Shown here one piece after another: positions 27,989 through 36,353 of a DNA stretch of 64,000 bases. The stretch comes from JANQHS01 sp965227315 (lineage in GTDB: Bacteria > Bacteroidota > Bacteroidia > Cytophagales > CCMP332): assembly GCA_965227315.1 (NCBI GenBank), contig OZ245737.1, positions 2,356,001-2,420,000 on the forward strand, read 5' to 3'. A program made the translations under genes and the position numbers. Within the stretch, counting starts at the first letter, position 1; each line of letters starts with the position of its first letter. Below the pieces are notes generated by a model, which searched no databases, was not told the DNA's origin, and saw nothing but the letters and a program-made list of their open reading frames with translations.

Positions 27989-28792
27989 TTATTTAGGACT
28001 CCACTCTTGGTTGAATATTTTCAGCAAGTCCGGATGGGCCTTATTAGCTGCAAATATTTCTCCTCCAAAAAGATAATCCGTTTTACCGGAAAAATCCGTG
28101 ACAATTCCTCCAGCCTCCTGAACGATCAATGAACCGGCCGCTACATCCCATGGATGCAAGCCTACCTCAAAGAAAGCTTCAAATCTTCCACAGGCCACAT
28201 AGGAAAGATCTATAGCCGCCGATCCGAATCTTCGGACCCCATGAGTATCTCTTAAGAATGCCTTGATAGCATTCATGTAGTTTTCAAACTTGCTGAAGCT
28301 GTCATAGGGGAATCCGGTGACGGTCAGGGTTTCCCGCGGGTCCATTACCGAGCTGACCGCTATCCTTTCCTGATCCATGAATGCCCCCTGACCTTTGATG
28401 GCATGGAAACATTCTTTTCTGCCTACCTCATAGACTATTCCCAAACTTGCCTCCTGCTCAATGAGCAATGCTATGGAAATCGAAAAGAGCGGTATACCAT
28501 GAATGAAGTTCGTGGTTCCGTCGAGAGGATCAACGATCCAATAAAGATCAGATTCAAGCCTTTGAGAATTTTCCGATGTTTCCTCTCCCAGGACTTTTGC
28601 TTCGGGCAATATGCTATTCAATCCGGCGATCAGCTGATCCTCAGCTTCCCGATCCACGAAGGAAACCAGATCTTTAAAGTTTGCCTTTGTGCCCGCCTTA
28701 GATCTGTCAAAACCCTTAAACTCCTTGTCAAGAAATCTTCCCGTCGAGTCGCAAAGGGCTCTTACTTCTTTGGCCAGTTTTTCAAGATTCAT
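27989..28792 (-). CDS. suhB: Inositol-monophosphatase family phosphatase
   Basis: A 267-residue Mg2+-dependent, Li+-sensitive-type phosphatase. Metal-site motifs GEETSE, WIVDPLDGTTNFIHG and HPWDVAAGSLIVQEAGG are intact. In E. coli SuhB also joins the rRNA antitermination complex; whether that holds here is unknown. It overlaps the lnt stop by ATGA and is followed by recJ after 8 bp. Confidence 0.93.
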   Translation of the reverse strand: MNLEKLAKEVRALCDSTGRFLDKEFKGFDRSKAGTKANFKDLVSFVDREAEDQLIAGLNSILPEAKVLGEETSENSQRLESDLYWIVDPLDGTTNFIHGIPLFSISIALLIEQEASLGIVYEVGRKECFHAIKGQGAFMDQERIAVSSVMDPRETLTVTGFPYDSFSKFENYMNAIKAFLRDTHGVRRFGSAAIDLSYVACGRFEAFFEVGLHPWDVAAGSLIVQEAGGIVTDFSGKTDYLFGGEIFAANKAHPDLLKIFNQEWSPK

Positions 28793-30384
28793 CGCTTCTT
28801 CCGGGTGATCAGTCTGGTTATAGCAGAGAATAAAAATGCCAAGGCCAGAAAGGCAGCAATCCGTCCTATGTAGTCTCCATGCTTTGCGTAAAAAGTAAGG
28901 ACATCATTGAAGTAGACCTCTTGCCTCATGGCGGTCCGAACCCAATAATCTGACCTGCTGGTCACCCTTCCGTCCGTATCAATAAAGCCCGATATTCCTG
29001 TATTCGCTGAGCGAATTATTGATTTTCTCAATTCGATGGCCCGAAGACTTGCATAAGCCATATGCTGTTTATATCCCGGGGTATCACCCCACCAGGCATC
29101 GTTGGTTATAATGCCAATGGCATTTGCTCCATTACGAATATACCTGCTCATGAAATCTCCGTAAATCGACTCATAACAGATCGATGGAGCCAGGCCAAGC
29201 CCATTGGAGTGTTTCAGTACAGTGCGTTCCTTTTGGGAACCAAAGCCACCGGAAGTTCCTCCCAGGTCAATGGCAAGGCTGCCCAAAAAGAACAAATAAT
29301 CCTTATAGGGCATGATCTCGACACCTGGGACCAATTTAGATTTATGATACAGCATGGGGTCTTGTCCTTCCTGATATGAGAAGGCTGTATTGAAAACATC
29401 ATAATAACCGAAGCCTTCATAATACCTTGCGGAACTCGTTTTTGCTCGGTCCCCATATCTTGTGAAGGTGGTTAGTCCTGTGACCAGGAGCAGGTTGGGC
29501 TTATCCTCCAAATATTGCTGGATCTTTCTGATGTACTTGTTCGCAGCGATTTGATTTTCCTCGATCTGGTCATCAATAGCCGTTTCGGGCCAGAGCAGAA
29601 ACCTGGTCTTCTCGCTTATTACGGAATCACTCAGGGCAAAAAAGGTGTTGAGCTGTTGTTCAAAGGGGATGAAGTTTTCCGAATCCTCAAATTTCTGCGT
29701 ATACGGATCGATTTTCGGTTGAATGACCGCGACTTCCACCTTTTCTCCCTGCTGAGAATTTCCCAATCCGATCAGGAGTGAGATGATTATTGGAATCAAA
29801 AAAAACAGTGAGGGCCAGGTGGAGGATGCTTTTCTAAAATTGCTTTTGTAGAAGAGAAAAAAGGAAAGGTTTACCACCAATATCCATAGGGAACCGCCTA
29901 AAACCCCTGTGTATTCATACCATTGGATCAAGCCCGGGAATGTGGCAAAAACATTGCCCAGGGTGAGCCAGGGCCAGGATAACTCCCAACTCAAATGAAC
30001 ATATTCAAATGCGATCCAATAGCATGGAAAGGCCAGGATCGCCGTCCATTGATTTGTATACTTTTTTGTGATCCTGTATGCAATAAACGAAGTCGATTGA
30101 AGAAGGGCATTTGCCGAAAAGGCAACCAGGGCTACGGGTGTTGAATTATACACCCACCATGTCGTCAGCACGTTCCAAATAAGAATAGCCAGGTAAACAA
30201 GTAAAAAGAATCTCCAGCCACCGGAAACCCTGTCCTCTATGATCAGGAGTGGAACAAAAGCCAGGAAAATGAAAACCGGTAACCCATTTACGGGCCATGA
30301 AATCCAAAACAACATCCCCGAGATCAGAGCAAGCATCGGGGGCCGGGTAAGCATCGGGGGAATACTGATCTGTTTATTATTCAA
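28789..30384 (-). CDS. lnt: Apolipoprotein N-acyltransferase
   Basis: A 531-residue inner-membrane enzyme that adds the third acyl chain to lipoproteins. About six to eight N-terminal transmembrane helices are followed by a periplasmic nitrilase-like domain. It has the catalytic Glu in LLWPETAI, Lys in YHKSKLVPGVE and Cys in APSICYESIYG, plus NDAWWGDTPGYKQHM. It is the first gene of the lnt-suhB-recJ-lptB-GH3 operon; several lipoproteins encoded here would be its substrates. Confidence 0.95.
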   Translation of the reverse strand: MNNKQISIPPMLTRPPMLALISGMLFWISWPVNGLPVFIFLAFVPLLIIEDRVSGGWRFFLLVYLAILIWNVLTTWWVYNSTPVALVAFSANALLQSTSFIAYRITKKYTNQWTAILAFPCYWIAFEYVHLSWELSWPWLTLGNVFATFPGLIQWYEYTGVLGGSLWILVVNLSFFLFYKSNFRKASSTWPSLFFLIPIIISLLIGLGNSQQGEKVEVAVIQPKIDPYTQKFEDSENFIPFEQQLNTFFALSDSVISEKTRFLLWPETAIDDQIEENQIAANKYIRKIQQYLEDKPNLLLVTGLTTFTRYGDRAKTSSARYYEGFGYYDVFNTAFSYQEGQDPMLYHKSKLVPGVEIMPYKDYLFFLGSLAIDLGGTSGGFGSQKERTVLKHSNGLGLAPSICYESIYGDFMSRYIRNGANAIGIITNDAWWGDTPGYKQHMAYASLRAIELRKSIIRSANTGISGFIDTDGRVTSRSDYWVRTAMRQEVYFNDVLTFYAKHGDYIGRIAAFLALAFLFSAITRLITRKKR

Positions 30385-30403
30385 TGACCAAAATCATTTG
30401 GCC

Positions 30404-30411
30404 CAAAGGTA
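30404..30411 (-). promoter_or_regulatory. Bacteroidota -7 element for the lnt operon
   Basis: On the minus strand TACCTTTG matches TAnnTTTG exactly, 19 bp before the lnt start codon. The nearest upstream TTTG is 26 bp away, longer than usual. Confidence 0.5.
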
Positions 30412-30444
30412 TTTCAAATTATTAACCCATAGCGGTGCAAAGAG

Positions 30445-30924
30445 TTACCTTTTTTTGAAGTCTAGAGAAGCGGAATTGATGCAATAACGCAAGCCCGTTG
30501 GTTTAGGGCCATCATCAAAAACATGACCAAGGTGACCACCACAATTTGCACAGTGAACCTCGCTCCGTACCATCCCATAACTTCGATCCGTTTCCATGGC
30601 AACATTGTTTCCGCTTACATCATAAAAGCTGGGCCATCCGGTACCGGATTTAAACTTGGTTTCTGAATCAAAGAGTTCCGTGCCGCAACCCTTGCACATG
30701 TATATTCCATCCTCCTTGTTGTCCCAATATTTTCCGGTGAACGCCCTTTCCGTTCCCTGTTTTCTGAGAATGTCGTATTCCTGTGGAGTCAAAACCTGCT
30801 TCCAGTCATTGTCGGTCATTTCTTTGGGGTCTTTTGGAAGGGTTTTGGTTGATTGAACCGATTGGCCGCATGCCTGAATGACAAAGCTCATGGAAAGGGT
30901 GAAAAGGATTAATCTGAGTTTCAT
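30445..30924 (-). CDS. msrB: Peptide-methionine (R)-S-oxide reductase, lipoprotein form
   Basis: A 159-residue precursor from ATG 30924 (an upstream in-frame ATG at 30957 is less likely). The signal peptide ends in a lipobox VIQAC, so this MsrB is probably membrane-anchored outside the cytoplasm. Zinc cysteines CKGC and CANCGGHLGHVF and the catalytic RYCINSASLDF are present. It repairs oxidised methionine in exported proteins. It diverges from the receiver/kinase gene. Confidence 0.94.
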   Translation of the reverse strand: MKLRLILFTLSMSFVIQACGQSVQSTKTLPKDPKEMTDNDWKQVLTPQEYDILRKQGTERAFTGKYWDNKEDGIYMCKGCGTELFDSETKFKSGTGWPSFYDVSGNNVAMETDRSYGMVRSEVHCANCGGHLGHVFDDGPKPTGLRYCINSASLDFKKR

Positions 30925-30996
30925 CTTGTCTTTTTCAAAAGAAAATACATTTCCCATGCCATTTTGTTCTCTTTGGTTCTATAATTGGGTTTCTGT

Positions 30997-31986
30997 ATGG
31001 AAAAAGACAAAATTCTGTATCTGGATGATGAGCCAGCAAACCTCAAGGCCTTTAAGGCCTCATTCAGGCATGAATTTGAGATCGTTACCGCCAGTTCAGG
31101 AGAAAAAGCACTTCAACTCTGTAAGCAGGAATCCTTTAAGGTTGTGGTCAGCGATCAAAGGATGCCCGGGATGTCCGGGGCGGAGTTCTTTGGGCGGCTT
31201 CAGGAAATGGATCCCAAGGCCATCAGAATTCTGATCACTGCCTATTCCGATCCTGAGGGGTTAAAAAACGCCATTAACGACGGAAAGGTGTACTACTTCA
31301 TTCAAAAACCTTTCGATCAGGATGAGATGCTCGCCCGATTGACAAAGGCTGTTGCGGATTATGATTTCAGGGAAGACCACCAGGACCTTGAGTTAAAGGC
31401 CGAAAGAATTGAAAAAGAAAAGGTCAGAGCAGTGCTTCACAATCTGCAAAATCAGGTCAATCCTCATTTTCTTTTTAATTCCTTGAACATGCTTCATGCA
31501 TTGATAGGAAAGGATCGGGATCAGGCGAGGTCATATGTCCTTCAGCTCTCGGATTTTCTCAGGAAGAGCCTTGAGTATAGGGATATGGACCTGGCAAGTC
31601 TGACAGAGGAAATCGAGCTCGTAGATAAATACATTTATATCCAGAAGATCCGATTTGGCGATGCCCTTCAATTTATCAACAAGGTGCGTCCGGAAGATCT
31701 TGATGAGAGAATTCCTGTGATGGCAATTCAGATCTGTGTCGAGAATGCCATCAAACATAATCGGATGAGCAGGGATATTCCACTTGAGATCCTGATCGGA
31801 TCAAATGGGAAGGAGGTGATCATTTCCAATAATTGGAATCCCCGTGAGAACTCCAGTCCTTCCACGGGCGTTGGACAGCAAAATTTACTTTCCAGATACC
31901 GCCTCTTCGGACCTGATCTTCCTAAATTCAGCCATGATGACGAAAACTATATCTGTGAGCTACCGTTTTTAAGAACGAAATCATGA
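30997..31986 (+). CDS. Soluble receiver-LytS-type histidine kinase
   Basis: From ATG 30997 (TTG 30985 possible) it encodes about 329 residues without a transmembrane segment. An N-terminal receiver domain (LYLDDE; phospho-acceptor Asp 53 in VSDQRMPG; Lys in FIQKPF) is joined by a short coiled helix to a LytS/YehU-type kinase. The kinase has NPHFLFNSLNML (His 157), VENAIKHN and an ATP lid GVGQQNLLSRYR. Input thus comes through phosphorylation of the receiver, not a membrane sensor. It overlaps the LytTR regulator by ATGA. Confidence 0.92.
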   Translation: MEKDKILYLDDEPANLKAFKASFRHEFEIVTASSGEKALQLCKQESFKVVVSDQRMPGMSGAEFFGRLQEMDPKAIRILITAYSDPEGLKNAINDGKVYYFIQKPFDQDEMLARLTKAVADYDFREDHQDLELKAERIEKEKVRAVLHNLQNQVNPHFLFNSLNMLHALIGKDRDQARSYVLQLSDFLRKSLEYRDMDLASLTEEIELVDKYIYIQKIRFGDALQFINKVRPEDLDERIPVMAIQICVENAIKHNRMSRDIPLEILIGSNGKEVIISNNWNPRENSSPSTGVGQQNLLSRYRLFGPDLPKFSHDDENYICELPFLRTKS

Positions 31987-32735
31987 CAAGGGTTCTGATC
32001 ATTGAGGATGAGCAAATGGCTGCTGAAAGCCTTTGGGAGGAGATCCGCAAGCTTCGTCCTGATTGGGAATTGATCGCTGTGGAGGAAAGTGTACAGGGCA
32101 GTGTGAAGGCACTGCGGAATACCTCTCCGGATCTGATCTTTATGGATGTTCATCTGTCTGATGGGATCAGCTTTGAGATATTCAAGCAACATGAACTCTC
32201 AATTCCAATCATTTTTATTACCGCCTATGACGAGTATGCCATCGATGCCTTTCGGCATAACAGCATCCATTACCTGTTAAAACCAGTGGATCCGCTTTAT
32301 CTCAAGGAAGCCATAGATAAATATGAAGCAAGTGAAATATCTGTGAGTAAGGCCTTTGAGAAAATCAGCAAAATGGTAGAGCCTGATCCCTTTCAGAAGA
32401 GATTCAGTGTTCAGATCAGGGACAAGATCCACTCTATTCCTGTTGAGGATGTGGCCTTCTTTTTGGGGGAGGACAAGTATGTGTACCTTTTTACGGCCGA
32501 AGGGAAGAAATTTTTGATCGATACAACCCTGCGAGATCTGGAAAATAAACTTGACCCGAAATTGTTCTTCAGGATCAACCGAAAATTCATCGTGAGCTTT
32601 GGATCGATTCGCGAGATGATCGCCTACTCGAAAAGTCGCGTAAAGGTAATCTTGACTCCGGAGCCACCTAATCCTGTAGATGCAGTTGTCAGTGTCGAAC
32701 GATCCCCGGATTTCAAGAAATGGATCAATCGGTAA
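31983..32735 (+). CDS. LytTR-family response regulator
   Basis: A 250-residue regulator. The receiver domain (LIIEDEQ; Asp 55 in FMDVHLSDG; Lys in YLLKPVDP) is followed from about residue 140 by a LytTR DNA-binding domain (HSIPVEDVAFFLGEDKYVYLFT, FFRINRKFIVSFGSI). It is the cognate target of the upstream receiver-kinase, with which it overlaps. Target genes are unknown. Confidence 0.94.
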   Translation: MTRVLIIEDEQMAAESLWEEIRKLRPDWELIAVEESVQGSVKALRNTSPDLIFMDVHLSDGISFEIFKQHELSIPIIFITAYDEYAIDAFRHNSIHYLLKPVDPLYLKEAIDKYEASEISVSKAFEKISKMVEPDPFQKRFSVQIRDKIHSIPVEDVAFFLGEDKYVYLFTAEGKKFLIDTTLRDLENKLDPKLFFRINRKFIVSFGSIREMIAYSKSRVKVILTPEPPNPVDAVVSVERSPDFKKWINR

Positions 32736-32779
32736 ATTCTCTGGCTCACTCCGTTATCCTTCCCGTTCACTCCAATCGG

Positions 32780-32811
32780 TTTCTGCACCAAGTCAAACCT
32801 TGGCATCTTTG
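32780..32811 (+). promoter_or_regulatory. Possible promoter of the intergenic transcript
   Basis: TTTC (32780-32783) and CATCTTTG (32804-32811), 20 bp apart, each differ by one base from the TTTG/TAnnTTTG consensus. Transcription would start near 32818. Confidence 0.3.
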
Positions 32812-32999
32812 AATTGTTAAAAGGGTAAAACCTTCAAAAGTTCTTAAAGTTTGGTTTGAGTTAAGTAAGATTCCCGAAGAGTTTAAATTGTATTGTCTCT
32901 GGAATAGAAGTTCTTTTGCAATACCAGGAATTGGGTAAAATTGAAACCTCCCTGAAGGTTTATTGTTTATTCAAAAAATTCAACGGAATTATATAAAAA

Positions 33000-33026
33000 G
33001 AAAATCTGTTATGTTAACAGATTTTC
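33000..33026. repeat. Perfect inverted repeat, 12-bp arms
   Basis: GAAAATCTGTTA and its exact complement flank a 3-bp TGT spacer. It could be an RNA hairpin or a protein-binding palindrome. Confidence 0.75.
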
Positions 33027-33071
33027 GACAAAGATTAATGGTTTGGTAGATTTTTCATAGCTAGGTTAAAA

Positions 33072-33101
33072 AGCCCTGGCCCTTTGGGTCAGGGTTTTTT
33101 T
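33072..33101 (+). terminator. Rho-independent terminator
   Basis: CCCTGGCCC (33074-33082), loop TTT, GGGTCAGGG (33086-33094), then TTTTTTT. There is one G:U pair in the 9-bp stem. Confidence 0.85.
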
Positions 33102-33141
33102 ATTGCTGAAAATATAGTAAAAAAATCTCGAAATAAGTCTA

Positions 33142-35016
33142 TTAAGAAATTGCTAGGCCCTTCTCCTCAAAAAGGGCATCTACAGAGTTATAGGTCACAG
33201 AATGGTAATTTGATCTTGCAATCTTATACGTTTCCAGGGCCCATTCGGTGTATTTTTCCTTTGCCACTAATTCCTCGAAGAGGGGTAGGATAAATTTCCG
33301 CCGTCCGACGGATGTCAAAAACTTGCCCAGCGGATCAAGACATTCATCATGCTCCGAACGGATCAGTTTTTTCATCCAGGCGAAGAAGATCTCACTGTTT
33401 CCGCTTTGTGAAAGTTCAAATCTTGAATCAAGGATGTTGATCTGATCTGCATTTAAAGAATCCGGAATCAGATGAAGAAACTCCAACCACTCCACCGTGG
33501 ACCAGTTTTCAGCCTGGGTTTGATCAACTTCTCCGTCTGAAGAAAACCTTTCGGCCTGGATTCTGACCTGGGCAAATCTTTCAGACGAAGGCTTGAAGTC
33601 CATCGCCGGGATCCCCGGGCCAAATACCCAATCACTTGGTGATGGTGCGGAAATTGTCGACGGGATACCAAGTTCCTTGTTCAGATATTCAAGGAACATT
33701 TCCGTATCCATGGGCTTGAAAGCATAAAGCTCAAAATAGTTCCTTAGAAATTGGTCAAATTTTTCGCGTCCGACTTTTCCTTCGATTTCCCTGAGGAAGA
33801 AATAGCCCTTTTCATAAGCAATATCTGTCATACCTTCATCCGGGTCTCTGTCTTTGAGGTTTAACTGAAGATGCGTATCAGGACTTTCAGCACCGAGTTC
33901 ATCCACCTGATTTTTGAGGTCATTGTAACCAAGGGCTGCAAGCATCTCAGCATAGTCGGCTCCATATAGCGCCTCCATGATCCTTCTCTCAAAATACACG
34001 GTGAACCCTTCATTGAGCCAGAAATCATTCCAATTGGAATTTGTTACTACATTTCCTGACCAGCTATGGGCGAGCTCATGAGCAACAAGCGTGGTCAGCG
34101 ATCTGTCCCCGGCTACAACTGTTGGGGTGGCAAACGTGATCCTTGGGTTCTCCATTCCACCGAAAGGAAAGGAAGGCGGCAACACGATGAGATCGTAACG
34201 ATCCCAGGCATAAGGGCCATATAGCTCCTCTGCTGCGATCAACATATTCTCCATATCGGCAAATTCCCAAAGGGCTTTTTCCAGCATTCCTTTTTCGGCA
34301 TAGATCCCGGTTCGAGGCCCTACTTCTCCAAATTCAAAATCACCTATTGCCAGGGCCATGAGGTAGCTGGGAATAGGCTGGGGCATGTTGAAGACATATT
34401 TTCCACCAGTCATTTTCTCCATGGGATTTTCTGCACTCATAATCGCCATCAATCCGTCCGGTACTTTTACCTGAGCATTGTAGGTAAACCTTATTCCGGG
34501 AGAATCCTGACAGGGGATCCAGGATCTGGCAAGAATAGCCTGGGACTGGGTAAACAGGAAAGGAGCATTTTTTCCCAGGGTTTGCATTGGGTTCAGCCAT
34601 TGCAATGCGGGGGCAGTGGCTTGAGTGGCATATTCAATGATAACCCTGGTAGTGTTTTCCTTCAGATCGATTTTTAGGTCTGATCCCATATAACCCTGAT
34701 CGTCTGCAAGTGTATGGTCAAGATCATCACCATCCTGGTCGCTCACTCTTTTTATGGTCAGGAACCTGGTGTCAAAATGAATCGCCTGAGCATTGGAGGT
34801 CTTTTCTATTTCCCAATCGGCAACCCCTACGATAGTCTGATTGTCAAAATCAACAGAAACATCCCAGTTCAGGTGCTTGACCCTGGCTTCAGAGGGAATT
34901 GCATAGGAATGAAAATCTCTTGCTTCATTCATGGTCTCTTTTTTTTCTTTAGGCTCATCACATCCCAGAAGGATCATGCTGAGCAAATAAATACTTAATC
35001 CGATGTTGTACTTCAT
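33142..35016 (-). CDS. M1-family aminopeptidase, LTA4-hydrolase-like lipoprotein
   Basis: A 624-residue lipoprotein (lipobox SMILLGC). It has an N-terminal beta-saddle domain, the exopeptidase motif GGMENP, the zinc site HELAHSW..(18)..NEGF and a C-terminal helical domain resembling leukotriene-A4 hydrolase. It should remove N-terminal residues from peptides in the periplasm or at the outer membrane. Its start follows the dihydroorotase stop by 1 bp, so it is the last gene of the moxR-pyrC operon although the functions look unrelated. Confidence 0.93.
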   Translation of the reverse strand: MKYNIGLSIYLLSMILLGCDEPKEKKETMNEARDFHSYAIPSEARVKHLNWDVSVDFDNQTIVGVADWEIEKTSNAQAIHFDTRFLTIKRVSDQDGDDLDHTLADDQGYMGSDLKIDLKENTTRVIIEYATQATAPALQWLNPMQTLGKNAPFLFTQSQAILARSWIPCQDSPGIRFTYNAQVKVPDGLMAIMSAENPMEKMTGGKYVFNMPQPIPSYLMALAIGDFEFGEVGPRTGIYAEKGMLEKALWEFADMENMLIAAEELYGPYAWDRYDLIVLPPSFPFGGMENPRITFATPTVVAGDRSLTTLVAHELAHSWSGNVVTNSNWNDFWLNEGFTVYFERRIMEALYGADYAEMLAALGYNDLKNQVDELGAESPDTHLQLNLKDRDPDEGMTDIAYEKGYFFLREIEGKVGREKFDQFLRNYFELYAFKPMDTEMFLEYLNKELGIPSTISAPSPSDWVFGPGIPAMDFKPSSERFAQVRIQAERFSSDGEVDQTQAENWSTVEWLEFLHLIPDSLNADQINILDSRFELSQSGNSEIFFAWMKKLIRSEHDECLDPLGKFLTSVGRRKFILPLFEELVAKEKYTEWALETYKIARSNYHSVTYNSVDALFEEKGLAIS

Positions 35017-35017
35017 A

Positions 35018-36349
35018 TTACCTGTTTATCTCCAATCTTAAACCACCTTTCTCAAGAATATCGCCTTTCTCATAAACCAAATTGCCCGAGGCAATGGTGG
35101 CCATGATCTTGGAACTGAATTGTATACCTTCAAACGGTGACCATTTGCATTTATAAAGCAGGTTTGAAGAATTTACGGTCCATGGATCGTTCGGATCGAT
35201 CAGCACAAGATCGGCCCAATATCCTTCTCGTATATATCCTCTTTCCTTGATCTTGAATCTCTCAGCCACATTGTGCGAGGTCTTCTGAACCACTTCTTCA
35301 ATGCTGAAGACGCCTTCCTTAACCATTTCCATATATGCCGGAACCGCATGCTGGACCAACGGTCCTCCGGATGGCGCTTGAAGGTATTTGTTTTGTTTTT
35401 CTTCCAGCGTATGAGGTGCGTGGTCTGTTGCCAGAATATCGATCCTGTTTTGCCTAACTGCCTTCCGAACCGCGTCACGGTCGGCTTCGGTCTTTACGGC
35501 AGGGTTCCATTTGATCAGGCTGCCTTTTTTCTCATAATCTTCATCCGAAAACCAAAGATGATGCACGCAAGCCTCAGCGGTAATTTTCTTTTTTGTGATA
35601 TCCTCTTCATCTGAGAAGAGAGCAATTTCGTTTTCGGTGGAAATGTGAAGGATGTGAAGGTCGGCTCCGGTTTCCTTTGCCAGTTCAACTGCCTCAGTGC
35701 TGGAGAGCAGGCATGCTTCCCTTGATCTGATCAAGGGATGGGCCGTTATAGGCATGTCTTCCCCGTATTTTTCCTTGTATATCCGGGTATTTTCCCTGAT
35801 CACTTCTTCTTTCTCACAATGTGTTGCAATAATGGTCCCTGCTTCATGAAAAACACTTTCCAGAGCCCTGTGGTCATCTACAAGCATATTGCCTGTAGAG
35901 GATCCCATGAAGATCTTAATTCCACAGGCCTGGGCGGGGTTTAGTTTTTTTACCTCTTCAATATTGTCGTTGGTAGCCCCAAAGAAGAAGGAATAATTCA
36001 CCAGGGATTTTTCAGCTGCGATCTGAAATTTCTCTTCCAGTTTTTCCAGGGTGGTGGTTTGAGGGTTGGTATTTGGCATCTCCATAAATGAAGTGATGCC
36101 ACCTGCAGCGGCTGCCCGGCTTTCCGTATATATCTCGGCCTTATGGGTTAAACCTGGTTCGCGAAAATGAACCTGATCATCGATCATTCCCGGAATGAGA
36201 ACCAACCTCTCTCCTTCAATGATCTTTCTTGCTTCTTGATCGATCGAAGAATTGATCGATTTAATTCTTCCGTTCTTTATGCCGATGTCAGAGTGGGTTC
36301 TTTTTCCCTCATTAACGATCTCGACGTTCTTTATCAGGATATCCAGCAA
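35018..36349 (-). CDS. pyrC: Dihydroorotase
   Basis: A 443-residue amidohydrolase that cyclises carbamoyl-aspartate in pyrimidine synthesis (class I, cyclic amidohydrolase type). Seen: MIDDQVHFREPGLTHK, GGITSFMEMPNTNPQTT, GIKIFMGSSTGNM with the carboxylated-Lys region, ATHCEKE, LHILHIST and the late metal Asp in ATDHAPH. The usual metal-binding HxH before the REPG/RDPG motif is QVH here, so one metal ligand is replaced. It lies 4 bp after moxR and 1 bp before the M1 peptidase gene. Confidence 0.93.
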   Translation of the reverse strand: MLDILIKNVEIVNEGKRTHSDIGIKNGRIKSINSSIDQEARKIIEGERLVLIPGMIDDQVHFREPGLTHKAEIYTESRAAAAGGITSFMEMPNTNPQTTTLEKLEEKFQIAAEKSLVNYSFFFGATNDNIEEVKKLNPAQACGIKIFMGSSTGNMLVDDHRALESVFHEAGTIIATHCEKEEVIRENTRIYKEKYGEDMPITAHPLIRSREACLLSSTEAVELAKETGADLHILHISTENEIALFSDEEDITKKKITAEACVHHLWFSDEDYEKKGSLIKWNPAVKTEADRDAVRKAVRQNRIDILATDHAPHTLEEKQNKYLQAPSGGPLVQHAVPAYMEMVKEGVFSIEEVVQKTSHNVAERFKIKERGYIREGYWADLVLIDPNDPWTVNSSNLLYKCKWSPFEGIQFSSKIMATIASGNLVYEKGDILEKGGLRLEINR

Positions 36350-36353
36350 GCGA

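Larger units (their letters stand above)
32818..33101 (+). ncRNA. Candidate small RNA in 406-bp gene-free region
   Basis: The gap 32736-33141 has no convincing coding frame. It holds three hairpins in a row: AAACCT/AGGTTT (32945-32962), a perfect 12-bp stem around TGT (33000-33026), and a G:U-containing 9-bp stem followed by seven T (33074-33101). With the weak promoter at 32780 this would give an RNA of about 285 nt. It could equally be the long 3' end of the LytTR mRNA. Confidence 0.3.
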
